A DNA stretch of 64,000 nt from Pedobacter sp. SYP-B3415. Lineage in GTDB: Bacteria > Bacteroidota > Bacteroidia > Sphingobacteriales > Sphingobacteriaceae. Under the pieces are notes generated by a model. It worked only from the letters and a program-made list of their open reading frames with translations. It was not told the origin of the DNA and made no database searches. The DNA lies in NCBI RefSeq assembly GCF_004138205.1, contig NZ_RXNQ01000032.1:124001-188000 (forward strand), in the 5' to 3' direction. Of this stretch, positions 17,809-25,735 are shown in pieces; within the stretch, counting starts at the first letter, position 1, and the number at the start of each line of letters is the position of its first letter. The translations under genes and the position numbers were made by a program.

Positions 17809-18519
17809 CTACTTTGGCAGGGTTGGCCTCACCTCGATTTTGCTGGGCAGCGTCCGTGGATGCATTTTCAGCAGATCGCTCACCAGCTGACCAATATCTT
17901 CCGGCTGTATTTTCCAGGCATCTTTTTCGGCATCGGGCGTGTGTTCATTAAAATGGGTAGCTACAGAGCCCGGCATAATCGTGCAGACCTTCACGTTATA
18001 TTTCCTCAGGTCGAGCATAACGGCCTGCGTAAATCCGGTCAGTCCGAACTTACTGGCGTTATAAGCGGCTCCATTTTGAAAAAAGTTGGTTCCTGCCAGG
18101 CTGGAGATCGTGAAGATATGTCCTTCATTACGTTTAATCTCTTCAACACAGGCCTTGATGCTATAGAAAACACCGGTAAGGTTTGTGTCGATCGTATCGT
18201 GCCAGGCTTCTTCATCGAGTTCATCGATGGGCGCAAACGTACCGATGCCCGCATTAGCAACCAGTACATCAATACGGCCCCACTTATCAAGTATTTCCCG
18301 GACGGCTTGCTGCTGGGAGTTCAGATCCTTTACATCGGCCGCGAGGCCAAGAACGTTTTCGTTATCGCCAAGCTGTTGTGCTGCGGCGCCGGCGCTTTCG
18401 GCCGACCTGCTGGTTATGGCGACTTTATATCCTGCTTGCAGCAGTGCTTCTGCAATACCCAGGCCGATGCCCTTGCTGCCTCCGGTTATAAGCGCCACTT
18501 TATTTGTCGTTGTTGTCAT
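17809..18519 (-). CDS. Short-chain dehydrogenase/reductase (SDR)
   Basis: 236 residues with the classical SDR plan: TGGSKGIG cofactor motif (residues 12-19), NAG (89-91), catalytic Ser140, Tyr153 and Lys157 (YNASK), and PGSVAT near the C-terminus. It is an NAD(P)(H)-dependent oxidoreductase of unknown substrate; the fatty-acid gene nearby makes a ketoacyl or related substrate possible, but this is inference. Start ATG at 18519 gives the usual short N-terminal strand. Confidence 0.92.
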   Translation of the reverse strand: MTTTTNKVALITGGSKGIGLGIAEALLQAGYKVAITSRSAESAGAAAQQLGDNENVLGLAADVKDLNSQQQAVREILDKWGRIDVLVANAGIGTFAPIDELDEEAWHDTIDTNLTGVFYSIKACVEEIKRNEGHIFTISSLAGTNFFQNGAAYNASKFGLTGFTQAVMLDLRKYNVKVCTIMPGSVATHFNEHTPDAEKDAWKIQPEDIGQLVSDLLKMHPRTLPSKIEVRPTLPK

Positions 18520-18543
18520 GTCTTTTTTTTTCGAAATAACCAG

Positions 18544-18568
18544 CCGGGCAACCGAAATGTTTGCCCGG
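18544..18568. promoter_or_regulatory. Inverted repeat upstream of the SDR gene
   Basis: CCGGGCAA and TTGCCCGG form a perfect 8-bp inverted repeat with a 9-bp spacer, 25 bp upstream of the SDR start codon. It could be an operator or a 5'-UTR hairpin. It does not match the fabF operator. Confidence 0.4.
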
Positions 18569-18717
18569 ATAAAAAGTCGTTTTTATTGCTGTCTCAGGCG
18601 CGATTATGTGAACAGACCGGTGATATTTTGCCTGGAAGGCCTGTGCCCTATTTTTATGCACATCAGCATTTCTGTTCTCATTTTTTTTTGCAGATTAGCA
18701 GCGGACGTAGAAACCGG

Positions 18718-19836
18718 ATGCGCATGTTTAAAAAATTATTCAGAAAAAAAGCAGTTACACTTCCATTAACCATATCTGGCTTTTGGAAATGGTTCGCCGG
18801 GCAGGAGCGGGACTTTTTTCAGGCCGTGCGCCGGGGCAGCCAGGTGGAAGCCGAATTTCTCGATGTCATCGGACCGGTAATTGGCAGGATCATCCCAGGG
18901 ACTGCTTTCCTTACCGGCATGATGGAGGATGATACAGCCGAACTGATCTTTTCGGCAGATGGCGATTTACGCATTATTCCCTTTATCGAAGATCTTGTGA
19001 ATGCCGCACCCGCGCTTCCGAACTGGAAATTCACTGCGCTCAAGCCGGCGCTTCAGGCCGAGGATGTAAACATTGAAATGAATGGCCTGCAATTTACCCG
19101 CGATAACATTTTTTTTTCGCCGGTGCTGCAGCCTGACTTCCCTGACGAAATTGCTCTGGCTGTTATTCATCAGGAATACGAACCCGGCCAGCACGATGAC
19201 TTTACGAATGGCATTTATATTTACCTCGATAACCTGCTGGGCGAACTGAACTTTGCCACGACCATAGATCATCTTCGAATCATATCGAAAAGCGAAGAGC
19301 CTGAGGAATTGATTCCTGTAGAAAAGCTCCCGGCGTACCTGGTCTGGCGCGAAAAGGAATTCGTAGAGAAATATGATGGAATGCGGAGAACAACCGGCGA
19401 GGATGCCTTTCAAAGCTTTGAGGGGCAAACCAATGATGGTACACGCATTGTTGCTGTTCTGAACACCACCCTGCTTGATTGGGACGCCAAGGCTTCCCAC
19501 CCCTGGTTTGTCAATATAGAGCTGTCATACACCGCCGAGGGCGACTCGGGCTTCCCGAATGAAACAGACCTTGGATTGATGGAAGCACTGGAAGAGGAGC
19601 TAATGGCCCGGCTGCCCGAACAGAACGGGTATCTGAACCTCGGCCGGGAAACAGGCGGCGGCAAGCGGCACATCTTTTTTGCATGCCGGGAATTCCGGCA
19701 GCCAGCGCGTACACTGAAACAAATGGCAGAAAGAAGCGGGGCGCAGTTAAGAATTTCGTTCGATATTTATAAAGACAAATACTGGCGAACCCTGGCTCAT
19801 TTCACTAATGCAGCGGCCGGTATAGACGAAAGCTAA
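18718..19836 (+). CDS. DUF695-like protein of unknown function
   Basis: 372 residues from the ATG at 18718 (a second Met follows at 18724). The same frame is open back to 17860, but that part is antisense to the SDR gene and is not coding. The protein is soluble and acidic. The C-terminal half (about 235-360) resembles DUF695: a W-containing strand, HPWFVNIELSY, GFPNETDLGLMEALEEEL and NLGRETGGGKRHIFFACREF. The N-terminal half contains IGRIIPGTAFLTGMMEDD and a segment like DUF1963/DUF695 companion domains. Function is not known. It is divergent from the SDR gene. Confidence 0.75.
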   Translation: MRMFKKLFRKKAVTLPLTISGFWKWFAGQERDFFQAVRRGSQVEAEFLDVIGPVIGRIIPGTAFLTGMMEDDTAELIFSADGDLRIIPFIEDLVNAAPALPNWKFTALKPALQAEDVNIEMNGLQFTRDNIFFSPVLQPDFPDEIALAVIHQEYEPGQHDDFTNGIYIYLDNLLGELNFATTIDHLRIISKSEEPEELIPVEKLPAYLVWREKEFVEKYDGMRRTTGEDAFQSFEGQTNDGTRIVAVLNTTLLDWDAKASHPWFVNIELSYTAEGDSGFPNETDLGLMEALEEELMARLPEQNGYLNLGRETGGGKRHIFFACREFRQPARTLKQMAERSGAQLRISFDIYKDKYWRTLAHFTNAAAGIDES

Positions 19837-20052
19837 CGGTTAACTACGACCGTAACCAGAGAACCGGCTGGCCGGCCGGTTTCAAATCGAAAACATTTTC
19901 AGACACATGATAGCCTTCGGGCACCCGATAAAGGTGCCGGGGCTCAGCAGAGTGGTTTTCTTTCGCTGTCGGTTTTTTTGCTGTGACCAGTATTCCCGCT
20001 TTTTTCTACAGGCCGTAAAGGCCGTCAGAATGAAGAAAACCCTATCTGTTCA

Positions 20053-20766
20053 TCATCTTTGCAATGTTAATCGCCAGAAGACCTGTTCAGATGTGTTTTC
20101 TTTCCCCGCCCTGATACAAACCGAGTTGTTCGTATCCCAATGAGCGTCCTGCAATATCCATTTGTAGGGTGCAGAAAAAATCAGTTTCATTTTGTCTGAT
20201 CCTTTCAGCGCCCAGACTTCAATATCTTCGGTAGGTGGCGGCATATGCTCGTACGTCTCATAGCCGTTCTGGTAGCTCGCAAAAATGAATTTTCCGTTTG
20301 GCGATACAAGGGGCAGGCCGCTTATCGTATCAATTTTCGCATTGCGCTGGTCAAGCAGAAGTACCGACTGGCTTTCATATTCGTTGAGTAAAATGACATG
20401 TTTTCTCAGACCCTTCAGAAACCCATAATAGCTGTGCTGTTTCTCATTTTCATCGTACGGCACACCGGCGTTGTCGGTAAAGCGGATGGTGTCCTGATGG
20501 ATTGGCACAGCAAGGACGCCGTTACGCACGGTAAAACGCAGGGAGTCTTTTGCCAGTTGGTTCTTATATGACCGGCCGGCACGAAGAAATTCATCTTCAG
20601 AGATGGGCAGCAGAGCGGCTGTCGGGTTATCTGACGAAGCAGTGCCGGCAACATCGACCGGTACGCTCCGGCGGTTAACCGATTGCATGGGCTTTCGTGA
20701 TTCCTGCGCGCAGGCAGATAACAGGCAGGTAATAGCGGTGATCGCAAAAAAAATGGTTTTTGACAT
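20053..20766 (-). CDS. Predicted lipoprotein of unknown function
   Basis: 237 residues from the ATG at 20766. Signal peptide with lipobox LLSAC, lipidated Cys19. The mature part begins with a Ser/Arg-rich linker, then a mainly beta region with SYYGFLKGLRKHVILLNEYES and LVSPNGKFIFASYQNGYE, which reads like WD40/PD40-type propeller blades. I recognise no family. The neighbour is a broken acyltransferase gene. Confidence 0.75.
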   Translation of the reverse strand: MSKTIFFAITAITCLLSACAQESRKPMQSVNRRSVPVDVAGTASSDNPTAALLPISEDEFLRAGRSYKNQLAKDSLRFTVRNGVLAVPIHQDTIRFTDNAGVPYDENEKQHSYYGFLKGLRKHVILLNEYESQSVLLLDQRNAKIDTISGLPLVSPNGKFIFASYQNGYETYEHMPPPTEDIEVWALKGSDKMKLIFSAPYKWILQDAHWDTNNSVCIRAGKENTSEQVFWRLTLQR

Positions 20767-20875
20767 ATTTATCTTCCTACAGCGGAGTTTCTTCGGTAAA
20801 AAGATAAAAAAACCTGGGTTATCAAACACGATGTTTTTTGGGTTACAAGAGATTCGAGATACTTTCATATATCGG

Positions 20876-21988
20876 CTAGCCTATCTTTTTTCTCAGCCAC
20901 TTCCGAACCGGCTCATCATACCATTTAAGCGCAGCGTATGCCAGGACAATGCTTCCGGCAAGAATAGCCAGTGCGTAAGGCCAGGCCTGTATGATTGTCG
21001 TGCCCTTGTTGTTACTGATCCAGGCTACATAAAAATAGACCAGTGGGTAATGAACCAGGTAAAGCGGATAGGAGATATCACCCAAAAATCTACAGATCTT
21101 TTGTTCTGTCCGGCTGTGTATGATGCCGCTGGCACCAAGATAAACGATCAGCGGGAAAACAACGATGATACATATGGATTCATACAGGCCATTCATCCAG
21201 AGATGTTCCGCCCCGCCGATTCGAGGCATGTACAAAACTGCTGCAATGAGAAGCGTGCACCATAAAAATGCATGTCTGATACGCGTCGGCTTAGCGACAC
21301 GCGAAAGCAGCAGGCCGGCAAAAAAAGGATACATCGTACGCGTAATCCCGATGCGTAGCTGTTCGGCATTCAGCGTCCAGCCGCCGCTAACATCTCCGTT
21401 CGGACTTGTAATGGCCAGATGGGCAAGCGCTGCAGCTGCGATAACGACAAGGATGCTCAAGGTTGTTTTGGAGAACTTCCGTATGCCAATGGCGTACAGG
21501 GTATTGGCGATGTATTCAAAAAACAGGGATCAGCCAACACTGTTAAGCGGATGCATTTCCTGCCAGCCCCGAATATCCAGCGATAAAGGTATTGGCAGGA
21601 TGGTGTAACCGATCAATAAGACGAGCAGCATTTTCCAAAGCGGAACCGTGTGGATAAGCGGCCATATGGCTGAATCTGTATAGTAAAAACCAATTGCTCC
21701 GAGTGTCATACCTAATACAACCATCGGCTGAAGCCGTTCAATGCGCCGTTTGAGGAAGGCGCCGAAAGTCATCTTGTTCCAGCGATCGTCGTATGCATAA
21801 CCGATTACAAAGCCCGACAGCAGAAAGAAAAAATCGACAGCCAGGTAACCATGGTTGACCAGGATATCGAGGTGACCAGTACCCAGGGGTTCGGTGAGGT
21901 GAAAAGTAACGACAATAATAGCTGCTACACCACGTAACGCGTCCAGTATCGGGTAGTGCGGTTTGGTAGAAAGGCTGCTGTTTTCCAT
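20876..21988 (-). pseudogene. Acyltransferase-3 family membrane protein broken by an in-frame TGA
   Basis: The reading frame is continuous over 371 codons except for one TGA at 21530-21532. Upstream it encodes the OatA-like N-terminus (PILDALRGVAAIIVVTFHLTEP, FFFLLSGFVIGYAYDD); downstream it resumes with SLFFEYIANTLYAIG and six or so membrane helices, ending YDEPVRKWL. The family motif at this spot is normally WSLxxE, so the TGA replaces a TGG tryptophan codon by one base change. Such proteins acylate envelope sugars. It is either a recent nonsense mutation or a base-call error; no frameshift is involved. Confidence 0.85.
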
Positions 21989-22269
21989 CTGTATGTTGTC
22001 CGGTTGCGGGCGTGATGTAAGGAAACGGTAAAACTAAAAAATAACTTGTTGGATGTAGCCAGAATGCAGATCGATCGTGGTTTTGTTACAAAGAAGCACG
22101 CGATTGACCAACGGCCAGAGCGGGCAGAGGAAGGTAAATGAAAAAGGGAAGATCGTGCGCAGAATTAAGGCGCGAATTTCCTGCCAGAGGTCACCTATAC
22201 CACCGACAGATACATTTCCGAGCACTCTTCGGGGCGCACATCTGCTGTTTGTATGGCTGGCTGGACGAA

Positions 22270-22698
22270 TCAGCGCTTCGTGTTATTTGTCAGGTTACTT
22301 ATGATTTCTGCTGAATAGGCTTTAATTACATCGCGAACTTTTCTGAACTCATTCATTACCTCTTCAGGCGTCCCGGTTGCTTTTGCGGGATCCGGGAAGC
22401 TTTGGTGATAGCGATCTGCTTTTGCAGGAAATGCCGGGCACGCCTCGTTAGCGTTGTCGCAAACGGTGATCACCGCGTCAAAGTTAATTGATGCGTAGTC
22501 GTCTACGTGATTGGATGTATGGCCCGAGATATCGATGTGATCTTCCGCCATTACCTGGACCGCTTTGGGATTCACACCATGCGCTTCGATTCCGGCACTA
22601 TAAATCTCCGCACGGTCGCCGCCAAAGTGTCTCAGGTAACCTTCGGCGATCTGGCTCCTGCAACTGTTTCCGGTGCACAGCACGAGTATCTTTTTCAT
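22270..22698 (-). CDS. arsC: Thioredoxin-coupled arsenate reductase / LMW tyrosine phosphatase-like
   Basis: 142 residues. The P-loop CTGNSCRS gives Cys8 and Arg14, and the redox pair Cys80 and Cys87 (CDNANEAC) matches thioredoxin-dependent ArsC. SFPDPAKATG is the usual DP loop. It reduces arsenate to arsenite. It lies 8 bp after the DUF6428-like gene in an arsR-led operon. No ACR3 or ArsB efflux gene follows, so arsenite export must be encoded elsewhere or the gene serves another role. Confidence 0.92.
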   Translation of the reverse strand: MKKILVLCTGNSCRSQIAEGYLRHFGGDRAEIYSAGIEAHGVNPKAVQVMAEDHIDISGHTSNHVDDYASINFDAVITVCDNANEACPAFPAKADRYHQSFPDPAKATGTPEEVMNEFRKVRDVIKAYSAEIISNLTNNTKR

Positions 22699-22706
22699 GT
22701 CCGTAT

Positions 22707-23174
22707 TTAACAGCAGCCACTACCCGGCGTACAAGACGACCCGGATGCCAGATTAATCATTGCAGTTTTTTGTTTCTCAGCCGGCACGCCGCATTGATCT
22801 GTAGCGAGGCATGCGGTTTTTTTTGCGATCAGAACGAAGTCTTGCCCGTCGTAGTTCAGGTCATATTTTCCAATGGTTTCGGCTTGGTATTCCACTTCAA
22901 TTTCCAGATCTTCCATTGCCAGTATCTTTTCTGAAAGAGCAATGATATTCAGCAGTTTCGCTGCTTTCAGGCGGTGCTCATAATCATTGGCATCCCATAG
23001 CTGGAAGTTAGCCACTTTTTCATGGCGCACAGTTCCTCCACAGTCAATAAAGTCTTTGGTCATAGTTCCGATCTCTGTTACATGGAAGTGTTCAGGTACC
23101 ATGTCTCCATTTTCCAGTTTGAAACTGACACCCTGGGCGGTAGATAGGATGTGTTTAATTTCCGATAGTTTCAT
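22707..23174 (-). CDS. DUF6428-like arsenic-operon protein
   Basis: 155 residues from the ATG at 23174 (MKLSEIKH); an alternative start 27 bp upstream exists. It reads HFHVTEIG, DFIDCGGTVR and FQLWDAND, the pattern of a small protein family often placed between arsR and arsC in Bacteroidota. The tail is rich in cysteine (SSCTPGSGCC), suggesting thiol binding of arsenite; this is inference. Function not established. Confidence 0.8.
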   Translation of the reverse strand: MKLSEIKHILSTAQGVSFKLENGDMVPEHFHVTEIGTMTKDFIDCGGTVRHEKVANFQLWDANDYEHRLKAAKLLNIIALSEKILAMEDLEIEVEYQAETIGKYDLNYDGQDFVLIAKKTACLATDQCGVPAEKQKTAMINLASGSSCTPGSGCC

Positions 23175-23228
23175 AGATTTTGTTGTATAGTTCTGTTGCA
23201 ATTTTTACGATTGTCCTGCTAAAAGCAG

Positions 23229-23558
23229 CTAACAGCAGGCTGTTTCTCCTTTGTAAGAGCGCAGGAAGACGCCCAGCTGTTCTTCCAAGGATTTCCATGT
23301 TTTAGGGTTGATGCAATAACAAACACTTACCCCTTCAACTGTTCCCTGGATGATCCCGGCAGTCTTCAGTTCCCGGAGGTGTTGAGAAATTGTGGCCTGT
23401 GCCAAACCAAGTTCGCCTACCAGGTCTCCGCAGATACACGTATTTGATATCATAATCCGTTGCAGAATGGCTATGCGTGCGGGATGGGCAATAGCTTTCA
23501 GTAAGGTGGAAAGCTGGTTTTGCTCGTCGGTGAAGATTTCTGATTTTGTAAGCCCCAT
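23229..23558 (-). CDS. arsR: ArsR-family transcriptional repressor
   Basis: 109 residues from ATG 23558 (MGLTKSE). Winged HTH with LLKAIAHPARIAIL, a CIC metal-site pair (Cys41, Cys43) in the position of the ELCVCDL motif, and LAQATISQHLRELKTAG as the recognition helix. It ends in ACC. The 12-bp perfect palindrome ATATTGCAATAT at 23565-23576, 7 bp before the ATG, is a probable autoregulatory operator. It leads the operon with the DUF6428-like gene and arsC. Confidence 0.92.
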   Translation of the reverse strand: MGLTKSEIFTDEQNQLSTLLKAIAHPARIAILQRIMISNTCICGDLVGELGLAQATISQHLRELKTAGIIQGTVEGVSVCYCINPKTWKSLEEQLGVFLRSYKGETACC

Positions 23559-23564
23559 AATTGT

Positions 23565-23576
23565 ATATTGCAATAT
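23565..23576 (-). promoter_or_regulatory. Palindromic ArsR operator candidate
   Basis: ATATTGCAATAT is a perfect palindrome directly in front of arsR. ArsR repressors bind short AT-rich inverted repeats at this position. Confidence 0.55.
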
Positions 23577-23708
23577 TACGATATTTAAATTGAGTAATAA
23601 CTAGTTGCTCTCTTAAAATTTTATTCTCGAATGATTTTATAACATCTAAGCAGGAAGGGTGATCAATATTGTTTGGCAACATAAATGTTACTTTTCGCCT
23701 TTAATGCT

Positions 23709-23773
23709 TTAATAAATTTTTCATAAACTCGTTAATAAATCGATTTATTAGCTATAATTCTAGTTAATAAATC
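23709..23773 (+). promoter_or_regulatory. TTAATAAAT motif cluster with 18-bp palindrome upstream of the sigma factor
   Basis: TAATAAATCGATTTATTA (23733-23750) is a perfect palindrome. Related half-sites TTAATAAATT (23709) and TTAATAAATC (23764) flank it. The region is strongly AT-rich compared with its surroundings. It lies about 80 bp before the ECF sigma gene and 135 bp from arsR. Possible operator; binding protein unknown. Confidence 0.45.
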
Positions 23774-23852
23774 AGTATGTCGCATCAAAACGGCTAACCA
23801 AATCCTGACTGCGATAAACCATTACAAACAAACCTAAGTACCTTTTACAGGC

Positions 23853-24452
23853 ATGAACAGAGATAAGGAATTACAACGTGCTGAGCATGAGCGCTCGTTG
23901 TGGGGATCCATGAAAGAGGGTGATCATGATGCCTATACCAAACTAATTGGTAATTATTTTCAACTTTTGTATAGCTACGGCGTACGTTTGGAGCGCGATG
24001 AAGAACTCGTTAAGGACTGCATCCAAACCATGTTCCACGATATCTGGAAAAACCATAAAAATCTTGCGCAGGAAGTATCTGTAAAGCCCTATTTCTTTAG
24101 CTGCCTGCGGCGGCTGCTCGTTAAACAACGCCGCGAATGGCTGCGCTTTGAAAAAATTGAAGATGACTACTGCTTTGACGTAGAAATTAACATCGAAACA
24201 CGCCTGATAGAGGACCAGGAACTGAAAGAACAAAAAACACGTATTCAAACAGTGCTCAATAATATGCCGGCCAGACAACGGGAAATTTTATATCTCCGAT
24301 TTTATGAGGGCCTTAATCACCAAAAAATCTGCGAAGTTATGCAGATCAACCACCAAGTCGTATACAACCTGCTGCATAAGTCACTCCTTCGTTTCAGGCG
24401 GGACTGGGCTGCGCTCGGGCTGCTTCTGCCATTGTATGCTCGCCTGAGCTAG
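23853..24452 (+). CDS. ECF-type RNA polymerase sigma factor
   Basis: 199 residues. Region 2 is readable (AYTKLIGNYFQLLYSYGVRL, then KDCIQTMFHDIWKN) and region 4 (MPARQREILYLRFYEGLNHQKICEVMQIN followed by VYNLLHKSLLRFR, about 135-185). It should direct RNA polymerase to the SusC/SusD genes downstream after release by the FecR-type anti-sigma factor encoded next. This is the standard trans-envelope signalling arrangement in Bacteroidota. Confidence 0.93.
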   Translation: MNRDKELQRAEHERSLWGSMKEGDHDAYTKLIGNYFQLLYSYGVRLERDEELVKDCIQTMFHDIWKNHKNLAQEVSVKPYFFSCLRRLLVKQRREWLRFEKIEDDYCFDVEINIETRLIEDQELKEQKTRIQTVLNNMPARQREILYLRFYEGLNHQKICEVMQINHQVVYNLLHKSLLRFRRDWAALGLLLPLYARLS

Positions 24453-24540
24453 AAACAAATTGAAATAAATAATTAGCGGGAAGGTTAGATTTTTCCATAA
24501 GCCCTCTCTTGTTATTGAAAGCCATCGCCAAACAGTATTC

Positions 24541-25587
24541 ATGAAGGACGCCTATATCAATTTTGAACTCCAAGATTTTATCTTCGATGAGGCTTTTACG
24601 GGCTGGGCGCTCGGCCATGATCTCGTCAACGATGAGCAATGGGAACAGTGGATGTCCAAGCATCCCGGGCAGAGGCAGAAAGTGCTTCATGCAAGAAACA
24701 TTATTCGCTCACTGCGCTTTGATCCGGGTAGGCAACTGCCGGCCGAAGCCGTAGCGCAGTTCATTAACGAAGAAAAAATACGGGAACAGGAAGAGCGGAA
24801 AATCCGCAAAACCTTTAACCGGGGCAGGCTATTGGCTATCGCTGCCTGTTTGTGTTTAATCGGCAGCTTTGCGGCCTTATATTATCACGCGGATCTCGCA
24901 TTCTGGAAAACCGGTCTTGTGATTGAGAATACCACAAACACTTCTCGGCTTGTTGTCTTGCCTGACAGCAGTACAGTCATTTTAAGGCCGGGATCATCAA
25001 TCGAATTTCCTGAAAGATTTGCCCCACAACGCAGAATTGTTTCACTAAACGGGACGGCATTTTTTGAGGTAACCAGGAATCCGAAATCCCCTTTCCACAT
25101 TGTCAGCGGGGAAATGGAGACAATTGTTAAGGGAACCAGTTTTCTGATAGATGCACCGGAGACATCAAAACAATTCAGCGTTACTGTAAGTACCGGAGAG
25201 GTGGAGGTCAGAAAGGGAGGACGGTTCCGTGAGTCATCATCGCAGGGCCACGTTGAGCTATTTCCGAACCAACAGGTCAGGTTTAGCCGGGAAGGCGGAA
25301 CATTTGAAACCAGGTCACTTGAGCATTCTTCGCCGCTTTCCGGCGCACAGGCCCGGCAGTTATTCAGTTTCAAAGACAGCCCTGTTTCCGAGATCCTGAA
25401 CAAACTAAGTGAAGTCTATGAGATTCCGATTAATTATAACCCTCAAACGGTTTCGGCCTGCCGGCTATCGGTGTCGTTACAGGAAGACTCCTTACTTGAT
25501 AAACTCTCAATCATCTGCAAAACCATTGATGCCACATTTACAGCAGAGGATGGGAGGATTGTAATTATTGGTAAGGGATGCAACTAA
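24541..25587 (+). CDS. FecR-family anti-sigma factor
   Basis: 348 residues. A cytoplasmic N-terminal region (1-95) is followed by one membrane segment (about 97-118, LLAIAACLCLIGSFAALYY), then the periplasmic FecR domain (VVLPDSSTVILRPGSSIEFPERF, LNGTAFFEVTRNPKSPF) and a C-terminal DUF4974/STN-like part (FKDSPVSEILNKLSEVYEIPINY). It transmits a signal from the STN domain of the SusC-like receptor to the sigma factor. The gene follows the sigma gene after 88 bp. Confidence 0.93.
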   Translation: MKDAYINFELQDFIFDEAFTGWALGHDLVNDEQWEQWMSKHPGQRQKVLHARNIIRSLRFDPGRQLPAEAVAQFINEEKIREQEERKIRKTFNRGRLLAIAACLCLIGSFAALYYHADLAFWKTGLVIENTTNTSRLVVLPDSSTVILRPGSSIEFPERFAPQRRIVSLNGTAFFEVTRNPKSPFHIVSGEMETIVKGTSFLIDAPETSKQFSVTVSTGEVEVRKGGRFRESSSQGHVELFPNQQVRFSREGGTFETRSLEHSSPLSGAQARQLFSFKDSPVSEILNKLSEVYEIPINYNPQTVSACRLSVSLQEDSLLDKLSIICKTIDATFTAEDGRIVIIGKGCN

Positions 25588-25614
25588 TTAAACTACTATA
25601 ACCAAATACGAACT

Positions 25615-25644
25615 ATGACGATAACGACTACTACGACAAGCTAA
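25615..25644 (+). other. Nine-residue Thr-rich mini-ORF between fecR and susC
   Basis: ATG at 25615 opens a frame reading M-T-I followed by five Thr and Ser, then TAA. It lies 28 bp before a strong hairpin. This looks like a leader peptide of an attenuator, but such short frames arise easily by chance, so support is weak. Confidence 0.2.
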
Positions 25645-25671
25645 ATCCGAATCATTTCCGGAACCAATTGA

Positions 25672-25707
25672 CCGGCCGTATTTACGGCCGGACAGAGACC
25701 TTTTTTT
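25672..25707 (+). terminator. Hairpin with T-tract before susC
   Basis: CCGGCCGT-ATTT-ACGGCCGG (25672-25691) is followed 9 nt later by seven T residues (25701-25707). It may end the sigma/anti-sigma transcript or act as an attenuator or processing site ahead of the SusC gene, whose ATG is at 25736. Confidence 0.55.
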
Positions 25708-25735
25708 CAAAATTTTAACCAAATAAACCAGATCT

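Noticed and set aside
17860..18717. Long N-terminal extension of the DUF695-like frame
   Set aside because: It lies antisense over the SDR gene and has no protein-like features; the Met at 18718 fits better.
19837..20052. Small ORF after the DUF695-like gene
   Set aside because: No family features, no promoter or terminator support, and it runs into the convergent lipoprotein gene.
22034..22225. 63-residue ORF between the acyltransferase and arsC, considered as an ACR3 remnant
   Set aside because: No similarity to ACR3 or any other family that I can recognise; probably chance.
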